A DNA stretch of 45,075 nt. It comes from a virus. Position numbers and translations under genes: made by a program. The notes beneath the pieces were generated by a model that was not told where the DNA came from, did not search any database, and worked only from the letters and a program-made list of their open reading frames with translations. The stretch is from positions 1 to 45,075 of IMG/VR virus record IMGVR_UViG_3300017971_000099; one strand, given 5' to 3'. Shown piece after piece: positions 41,377-45,075 of the stretch; positions within the stretch are counted from its first letter, which is position 1; every line of letters begins with the position of its first letter.

Positions 41377-41474
41377 TGAGCGGCCCCGCATGAGGAAGGT
41401 TCTCCATGCGCGGCACATGGAGAGGTTTGGAATGGGGACTCCAACCGTACTGACTTGACCTACGGGGCCGCTCA
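41377..41474 (-). ncRNA. Structured intercistronic RNA element, 98 nt (E1)
   Basis: A perfect 12-bp inverted repeat, TGAGCGGCCCCG (41377-41388) and CGGGGCCGCTCA (41463-41474), closes the element. Two hairpins lie inside: TCTCCATG/CATGGAGA (41401-41408/41416-41423, 7-nt loop), and GGTT(T)GGA/TCCAACC (41424-41431/41440-41446, 8-nt loop), making a three-way junction. The minus strand can also form a CCGTA/TACGG hairpin, which competes with the closing stem. It fills the gap from the stop codon at 41475 to about 10 nt before the next ribosome binding site. It is not a tRNA: there is no T-loop consensus and the stem lengths are wrong. Confidence 0.65.
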
Positions 41475-41894
41475 TTACTCTCTTGCCTTTCGTTTCACGG
41501 TCGCTCCGAAGCGTTCGGCTTCGTTGGCTATCGCCCTGGCCGTGTCGTCGTCGATCTCTCCGCGCTCAAGTGCTCCGAGTGTTTGATATGCGAGTGAACA
41601 CAGCTTGTCTCTGATGATGTCGTCGGCTCCGGGGATGGTGATCTCGTCGTCGTCAAAGAGCGCCTGCAGGAATCGTTTCGTCATAAGCCGATCAGTCGCT
41701 TTCATGTGGTGGTACAGCTTGTAGAGCACCGGCCATTTCCACTGCTGCCGGGCTTCGAGCATGTTGTACAGCGGGTCTGACCTCACCCGCATGTCCTGAG
41801 CGATGGCTGCGCGGCTCGTGGAATGCCGGGAACAGTAACGGTCAATGACTTTTCTCACGGCGTCTGTATGTGGGTCGAATCGCTGAGCGCTCAT
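41475..41894 (-). CDS. CII-like (CP76-type) regulator
   Basis: The 139-residue protein begins MSAQRFDPHTDAVRKVIDRYCSRHSTSRAAIAQDMRV. It is helical with DPLYNMLEARQQWKWPVLYKLYHHMKATDRLMTKRFLQAL, similar in outline to the phage regulator CII/CP76 family, which decides between lysis and lysogeny. GAAGGA precedes the start, 3 nt after the previous stop. The match is one of outline, so the family is tentative. Confidence 0.5.
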   Translation of the reverse strand: MSAQRFDPHTDAVRKVIDRYCSRHSTSRAAIAQDMRVRSDPLYNMLEARQQWKWPVLYKLYHHMKATDRLMTKRFLQALFDDDEITIPGADDIIRDKLCSLAYQTLGALERGEIDDDTARAIANEAERFGATVKRKARE

Positions 41895-41897
41895 GTT

Positions 41898-42239
41898 CTA
41901 TCCTTCCGAAACTTTTCGCGAATTCGCATGCGAAACCGTAGTTTTTTTCGCATTGCCCGCCCGTGCTTTCCGTGATATCGTTCGTATGCGGCCCACTTTC
42001 TCGGTCAGTGCCTCGGCGCTCTGCGCCTCGATGTAGTTGTCGAGGTCGTGCTGTCGAAAGAGGGTAAGCCGATAATGCAGGCGGCGGGGATTCAAGAGCG
42101 CGCGCTTGTTCGGGTTCTTCAGCCAAATGACAAGCAGCTGTAGGGAGATGCCCAGGTACTTGGCTGCCTGATGTTGACACAAATGGTCGGACGGGTGAAC
42201 TTTTTTGTGAAAGTAACAATAATTGTCAGGCTGTTGCAT
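41898..42239 (-). CDS. Excisionase-like HTH protein (113 aa)
   Basis: The start is the ATG at 42239 after GGAG at 9 nt. HLCQHQAAKYLGISLQLLVIWLK and LTLFRQHDLDNYIEAQ form a MerR/Xis-type winged helix (helix-turn-helix and wing, ending with the D-L-D-x-Y-I helix). The C-terminal 45 residues are basic. Its neighbours are a Cro-like regulator and a CII-like protein, and the integrase lies nearby, so it may assist prophage excision or regulate early genes. Confidence 0.6.
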   Translation of the reverse strand: MQQPDNYCYFHKKVHPSDHLCQHQAAKYLGISLQLLVIWLKNPNKRALLNPRRLHYRLTLFRQHDLDNYIEAQSAEALTEKVGRIRTISRKARAGNAKKTTVSHANSRKVSEG

Positions 42240-42288
42240 GGCTGTGGGCTCCATATTTGGATTCTAAGCGACGATCTCCGGGGTATCG

Positions 42289-42567
42289 CTATAGACCCCC
42301 GGCGCTACTGGTGATCTCCCTGCCTGCGCCAGCGTCGGGCTCAGGCTCTTGTGTATGGAGAGTGTCACTATCGTTTTCAAAGAAAAAAGAGAAGTGCTTG
42401 TCCAGCACGAAAGCGAGGTTCGGGATTAGGTCGGCCTTCGGGGTGCTGTCGCCAAGTTCGTATGAGCTGATGGATTGGTAGTTGATTCCAAGCTTCCGGG
42501 CCAGCTCCCGCTGACTGAGGCCGGCCGCTTCTCTTGCATCCTTCAGTTTTCGACCGCAGAATTTCAT
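42289..42567 (-). CDS. Cro-like XRE-family regulator (92 aa)
   Basis: The ATG at 42567 follows AAAGGA. MKFCGRKLKDAREAAGLSQRELARKLGINYQSISSYELGDSTPKADLI is a canonical XRE helix-turn-helix. The C-terminal tail (FFFENDSDTLHTQEPEPDAG) is short and acidic, without a peptidase-type dimerisation domain. As the first gene of the leftward early operon it probably acts like Cro, repressing the divergent repressor gene and itself. It could also be the repressor if its partner plays Cro. Confidence 0.75.
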   Translation of the reverse strand: MKFCGRKLKDAREAAGLSQRELARKLGINYQSISSYELGDSTPKADLIPNLAFVLDKHFSFFFENDSDTLHTQEPEPDAGAGREITSSAGGL

Positions 42568-42607
42568 ACGCTTATATCCTTTGTAGGTATCGCGACTGTC
42601 ACTAGAC

Positions 42608-42636
42608 ATCATAGCACATGCACTGCTGCTTGTCAA
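42608..42636 (-). promoter_or_regulatory. Early leftward promoter
   Basis: TTGACA (42631-42636) and TATGAT (42608-42613) on the minus strand are 17 nt apart. The start is about 42601, 34 nt before the Cro-like gene. The inverted repeat TGTC-acta-GACA (42597-42608) overlaps the start region and could be an operator. It drives the early operon to 30746. Confidence 0.8.
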
Positions 42637-42655
42637 GTATTTTTTGCGATAGCGG

Positions 42656-42685
42656 TTGACAATATATTGTGGATCGTGGTAAAGT
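42656..42685 (+). promoter_or_regulatory. Lysogeny promoter and operator
   Basis: TTGACA (42656-42661) and a weaker TAAAGT (42680-42685) are 18 nt apart. The perfect 12-bp palindrome ACAATATATTGT (42659-42670) overlaps the -35 box and is a good operator candidate for either HTH protein. Transcription would start near 42692 and cover the HTH gene, attP region and integrase gene. The two divergent promoters are only about 20 nt apart. Confidence 0.65.
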
Positions 42686-42714
42686 TCTACATCTCAGCAA
42701 GTTGGAGTAGGGGA

Positions 42715-42987
42715 ATGTTTGGAGATTATCTAAAGGCACGCAGAGAAAACTTGTCATTGTCACGGCGCCAGGTGGCAAAGCAGGTCGGTTGCCATCCGTC
42801 GCACATCGCAAATCTGGAAAAGGAAGAGGAATGCGGCTCGTATGATTTGCTCGTGCGGTTGGCTGGGGTCTATGGAGATGATGCCTGCAAATATCTCATG
42901 GCTCGGGCGAGCGCCAAGGGCGACCATGACTTCCTCGACTGGCTGCGATCACACGCGGCCTGCCCTGCTGCGACAGGGCAACCGTGA
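42715..42987 (+). CDS. Repressor-like XRE-family regulator (90 aa)
   Basis: GGAG with a second purine run lies before the ATG at 42715. MFGDYLKARRENLSLSRRQVAKQVGCHPSHIANLEKEEECGSYDLL is an XRE helix-turn-helix, with a short helical tail after it. It is small for a classical repressor, and lacks a cleavable C-terminal domain, so any induction would work differently from lambda CI. Orientation with the integrase gene favours the repressor role. A TGCCCTG/CAGGGCA hairpin lies in its last codons. Confidence 0.7.
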   Translation: MFGDYLKARRENLSLSRRQVAKQVGCHPSHIANLEKEEECGSYDLLVRLAGVYGDDACKYLMARASAKGDHDFLDWLRSHAACPAATGQP

Positions 42988-43005
42988 CAGTTTCTCGGCA
43001 GCTGC

Positions 43006-43261
43006 TTGTGACCGATTTGTGACTATAAATGGGATGGTTCAGCGCTTTTTATAGTGACTAATACTATTATATAGCTCCTCGTAAGTGTTTGTAGTGTAGC
43101 GTGTTACCTATTATTCCCCACCGTTTAGGGTTCTCCTGATATGCGGCACAGTGATTTTGTCCATTTGTATGTCGATAAGGTAGGCCGTTGTAAAGTGACT
43201 GTTAGCAGTATGTTGCGGCCTCTTCCCTGTTCGCTTGGATATTTTGTGACCGGATTGTGAC
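43006..43261. other. attP: attP-like region with paired integrase arm-type sites
   Basis: TTGTGAC occurs four times in two pairs with 11-nt internal spacing: 43006-43012 and 43017-43023, then 43244-43250 and 43255-43261. The two 18-bp pairs differ at only two positions. GTGACT also occurs near 43055 and 43195. Paired direct repeats on both sides of a non-coding core next to an integrase gene are typical of arm-type binding sites for tyrosine integrases. The inner 220 nt have no gene; ACTATAAA and TTTATAGT form an inverted repeat near 43022-43055. The core cannot be placed without a host junction. Confidence 0.55.
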
Positions 43262-43264
43262 GAC

Positions 43265-44275
43265 ATGAGCATCTATCTGAGGGGCAATGTGTGGTATTCG
43301 GACATCTATGTTAATGGCCGGCGCGTGAGGCGGCGGCTGTCGGATGATGCGGAAGAGGCACGGGCGATGCTGCGGGAAATGAAGCAGCAACGGGATTGGC
43401 AGCGCTGGCATTTAATCACTCCACAGCTGGCTGTGCGGGAGGTTATACAAGTCTATCTGAGGCGCGCAAAGGCCACGTGTCGAGCGTCAACGCTGAATCG
43501 ATACGAGTACCAACTGAATCACTTCGAAGGATTCTGCAAAGCGGTCGGTGTTACGCACGTCTCGGGGCTCACGCTGCAGCTGGCTGATGATTACGTGCTC
43601 TGGCGCAAGGAGCAAGGCGCTGCCCCGAACACGATCAACCAAGAACTGATTATGGTGCGCGCTGCGCTGGCCTATGCCGTGCGGCTCGGCCGCCTGGAAT
43701 CGAATCCATGGGAGCGGATCGAAAAGCTGAAGGTGTCTGACAAATCGCCACGGGTTTTCACTCGGGAAGAGATACGGGCGATTACTGACACGATGCCAAC
43801 ATGGGCTGCGGACGCGGTGACGTTGCTCACGTATACCGGGATGCGTGTCGGTGAGCTACAGCATTTGACATGGCGTGATGTGGATCTGCAGCGTGAGACG
43901 ATCACGATCACATCTCGGGCGGTACAAACGAAAACAGGCCACAGCTGGCTGGTGCCACTGGCCGGGCCTGCGCTCGAGATTTTGCGGCGGCGGTCGGAGG
44001 CACGGGATCGGCGCGCGTGCATCATCTGGACAGAGCGCGGCCCGTTTCACAGAAACTCGCTGCGCGAAATGTTTCAGCGTCGACTACGGGGGCTCGGGCT
44101 TGAGCATGGCACGATACATGATCTCCGGCACACGTTCGCAAGCTGGATGATCGAGGCGGGTGCGTCACTCGATACGGTACAGGCCATTCTAGGGCATCGG
44201 ACGTACAAGACTACCGAGCGCTATAAACACCTCTCCCCTGGGTTTCTCAAGGGAGAAGTGGACAGACTAACTTAA
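43265..44275 (+). CDS. int: Tyrosine integrase
   Basis: The 336-residue protein has an N-terminal beta-hairpin arm-binding domain (about 1-50), a core-binding helical domain (about 55-150) and a catalytic domain with Arg194 (TGMRVGE), Lys223 (TKTGHSW), His285 and Arg288 (HDLRH), His311 (LGH) and the nucleophile Tyr320 (TERYKHLS). All six residues are present, so it should be active. It inserts the genome into the host chromosome. The last arm-type site ends 3 nt before its ATG, so integrase binding could repress its own gene. The 3' end overlaps a leftward gene by 9 nt. Confidence 0.95.
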   Translation: MSIYLRGNVWYSDIYVNGRRVRRRLSDDAEEARAMLREMKQQRDWQRWHLITPQLAVREVIQVYLRRAKATCRASTLNRYEYQLNHFEGFCKAVGVTHVSGLTLQLADDYVLWRKEQGAAPNTINQELIMVRAALAYAVRLGRLESNPWERIEKLKVSDKSPRVFTREEIRAITDTMPTWAADAVTLLTYTGMRVGELQHLTWRDVDLQRETITITSRAVQTKTGHSWLVPLAGPALEILRRRSEARDRRACIIWTERGPFHRNSLREMFQRRLRGLGLEHGTIHDLRHTFASWMIEAGASLDTVQAILGHRTYKTTERYKHLSPGFLKGEVDRLT

Positions 44276-44467
44276 CTGCTCAACTGAGCGCTGGTACTTG
44301 GTGAGCAGTCCAAGGATCACGGACGTTTCAGTCGTGCGCTTGCGGGGCGGGGTTCCGTTGTCTCGCTCATTGGCTCGTATCTGTTCGACATGCTTTTCGA
44401 GCCACAAGGCGAGGTCTTCCGGGAGGTCATAGGTCTTCCGGGTTTTTCCTTTGGGTGGTGGCGTCAT
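44267..44467 (-). CDS. Ribbon-helix-helix-like protein (66 aa)
   Basis: AAAGGAG precedes the ATG at 44467, which overlaps the previous stop as ATGA. The sequence KTRKTYDLPEDLALWLEKHVEQIRANERDNGTPPRKRTTETSVILGLL fits the RHH (CopG/Arc) plan: a short basic strand followed by two helices. It is the last gene of the leftward operon through the joint and converges with the integrase gene. It may regulate that operon or the integrase. Confidence 0.6.
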   Translation of the reverse strand: MTPPPKGKTRKTYDLPEDLALWLEKHVEQIRANERDNGTPPRKRTTETSVILGLLTKYQRSVEQLS

Positions 44468-44730
44468 GGCGTCTCCTTTCTGCAGTCATGCGGCAACCAA
44501 GGTGCAAATAAATGGTGCGCGTCGATCGTGTCGGTTTCGATGTGGGGCTGCTCGTACCAGTTCGGGACGATGCCTTCGGTTTCGTTGGATATCTCTCGCA
44601 CAGCGTGACGGTCGGCTGCCGTGAGCACGTGAGCCGTACATTCCCATATCACGCCATATCCGCGGCTTGCTAATTCCTGAGCCATCTTACAGGCTCGGGC
44701 GACTTCAACAAAATGGAGTATACTCCCCAT
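44464..44730 (-). CDS. Small protein of unknown function (88 aa)
   Basis: AAAGGAG lies before the ATG at 44730. The sequence is helical at the N terminus (ILHFVEVARACKMAQELASRG) with a strand (YGVIWECTAHVLTAADRHAV) and a polar end with several His residues (HHLFAPWLPHDCRKE). It links by ATGA to the RHH-like gene. No family was recognised; with an RHH partner it could form a toxin-antitoxin-like pair, but nothing in the sequence shows a toxin fold. Confidence 0.55.
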   Translation of the reverse strand: MGSILHFVEVARACKMAQELASRGYGVIWECTAHVLTAADRHAVREISNETEGIVPNWYEQPHIETDTIDAHHLFAPWLPHDCRKETP

Positions 44731-44771
44731 GGGGGGGCTCCTTTCTGCCGATTATATCACACAGTCGGCTG

Positions 44772-45075
44772 TCAGATAAGATCAAGCTGTTTCCCTGTGG
44801 CTTGGCTCGAATCGACTACGATTACTTCGTCGTCGTTGTTCACGAAATACGCCAACAGTCGGCCATCGACAGCGACCAACTCATTCAGCCAGCATAGATT
44901 CTCCTTTGTGGCTCTGCCATCTTTCTTGTATCTTCCGTTCGGGTTAGAAACGATCAGGGTGAAAATGGGATCACCAACATAGCTTTTATACACACGGACT
45001 TTCTCGACACGGTAAGGGCCGGTGTCGTATGTCGTCTTCACGATATCGCCGGGCTTGACAATATCGCTTACGGTC
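44772..45075 (-). CDS. Conserved small phage protein, C-terminal part (gene crosses the contig joint)
   Basis: This is the continuation of the gene that starts at 266; the last 123 bases shown repeat 1-123. The C-terminal part reads TLIVSNPNGRYKKDGRATKE, then NELVAVDGRLLAYFVNNDDEVIVVDSSQ. It is beta-rich and reinforces the idea of a small barrel domain. A 41-nt gap with a GCCGA/TCGGC stem follows before the next gene. The whole product is 148 residues. Confidence 0.75.
   Translation of the reverse strand, partial: TVSDIVKPGDIVKTTYDTGPYRVEKVRVYKSYVGDPIFTLIVSNPNGRYKKDGRATKENLCWLNELVAVDGRLLAYFVNNDDEVIVVDSSQATGKQLDLI

Noticed and set aside
41377-41474. A tRNA or tRNA-like cloverleaf in element E1
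   Set aside because: Closing stem and one 5-bp arm with an 8-nt loop superficially fit, but there is no TTC-type T-loop, the third arm has 7 to 8 bp, and the anticodon loop length is wrong.
41377-41474. E1 (and E2) as MITE-like transposable elements with terminal inverted repeats
   Set aside because: No target-site duplications were seen on either side, the two elements do not share terminal sequences, and each is placed exactly between stop codon and ribosome binding site.
44267-44730. Toxin-antitoxin pair
   Set aside because: An RHH-like protein linked to a small unknown protein is suggestive, but the gene order and residues do not show a known toxin fold.

Overview
The window is the complete genome of a temperate tailed phage, probably podovirus-like, written as one circularly permuted contig. 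The first 123 bases are repeated exactly as the last 123 bases, and one leftward gene runs through that joint, so the true circle is about 44,952 bp. A phage is shown by a terminase large subunit, portal, scaffold, SU10-type major capsid protein, tail fibre, holin and M15-type endolysin. It is temperate: it has a tyrosine integrase and two divergent HTH regulators. No tape measure, sheath or tube gene was seen, which together with a 2245-residue virion protein suggests a short tail with ejected internal proteins. The host cannot be named; the small endolysin without a wall-binding domain and the Sec-type signal peptides suggest a Gram-negative bacterium. No DNA polymerase, helicase or full primase was recognised, so replication must lean on the host.

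Layout. (1) 4254 down to 1, continuing at the window end to 44267: a leftward operon from a strong promoter at 4318-4346, encoding a possible histone-fold protein, a MoxR-type AAA ATPase, a middle protein, a metallopeptidase-like/VWA protein, and small zinc and unknown proteins. (2) 4255-5353: a control region with divergent promoters, nested palindromes, short repeats and a low-GC stretch with two exact DnaA boxes (candidate origin). (3) 5354-30749: the rightward virion and lysis genes, with a parS-like palindrome and a consensus promoter just after the terminase gene, and one reversed SGNH hydrolase gene with its own promoter (a moron). (4) 42567 down to 30746: the leftward early operon, with a Cro-like regulator, Xis-like and CII-like proteins, zinc proteins, a Cas4/RecB-like nuclease, a sigma region 4 protein, a Gp3-like protein, PolX-like and ASCH proteins, RuvC, an HExxH protein and an IS110-C-terminal-domain protein. 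(5) 42715-44275: the rightward lysogeny module, a repressor-like HTH protein, an attP-like region and the integrase.

The most unusual locus is 30746-32941. A RuvC-like nuclease gene, a small HExxH protein gene, an almost perfectly regular array and a gene for the isolated C-terminal domain of IS110 transposases follow one another on the minus strand. The array has eighteen 18-nt units; each is a 10-nt conserved block of one of two alternating types followed by 8 variable nt. IS110 transposases combine a RuvC-like domain and this C-terminal domain and use a bridge RNA from the flanking non-coding DNA, so a split relative using a short-spacer array is a testable idea. A decayed Lys/Arg-rich coding repeat is the main alternative.

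A second theme is folded RNA between genes. The two largest intercistronic gaps of the early operon are filled from stop codon to near the next ribosome binding site by elements of 97 and 98 nt, each closed by a 12-bp terminal stem and holding two internal hairpins. Weaker versions lie in other gaps.
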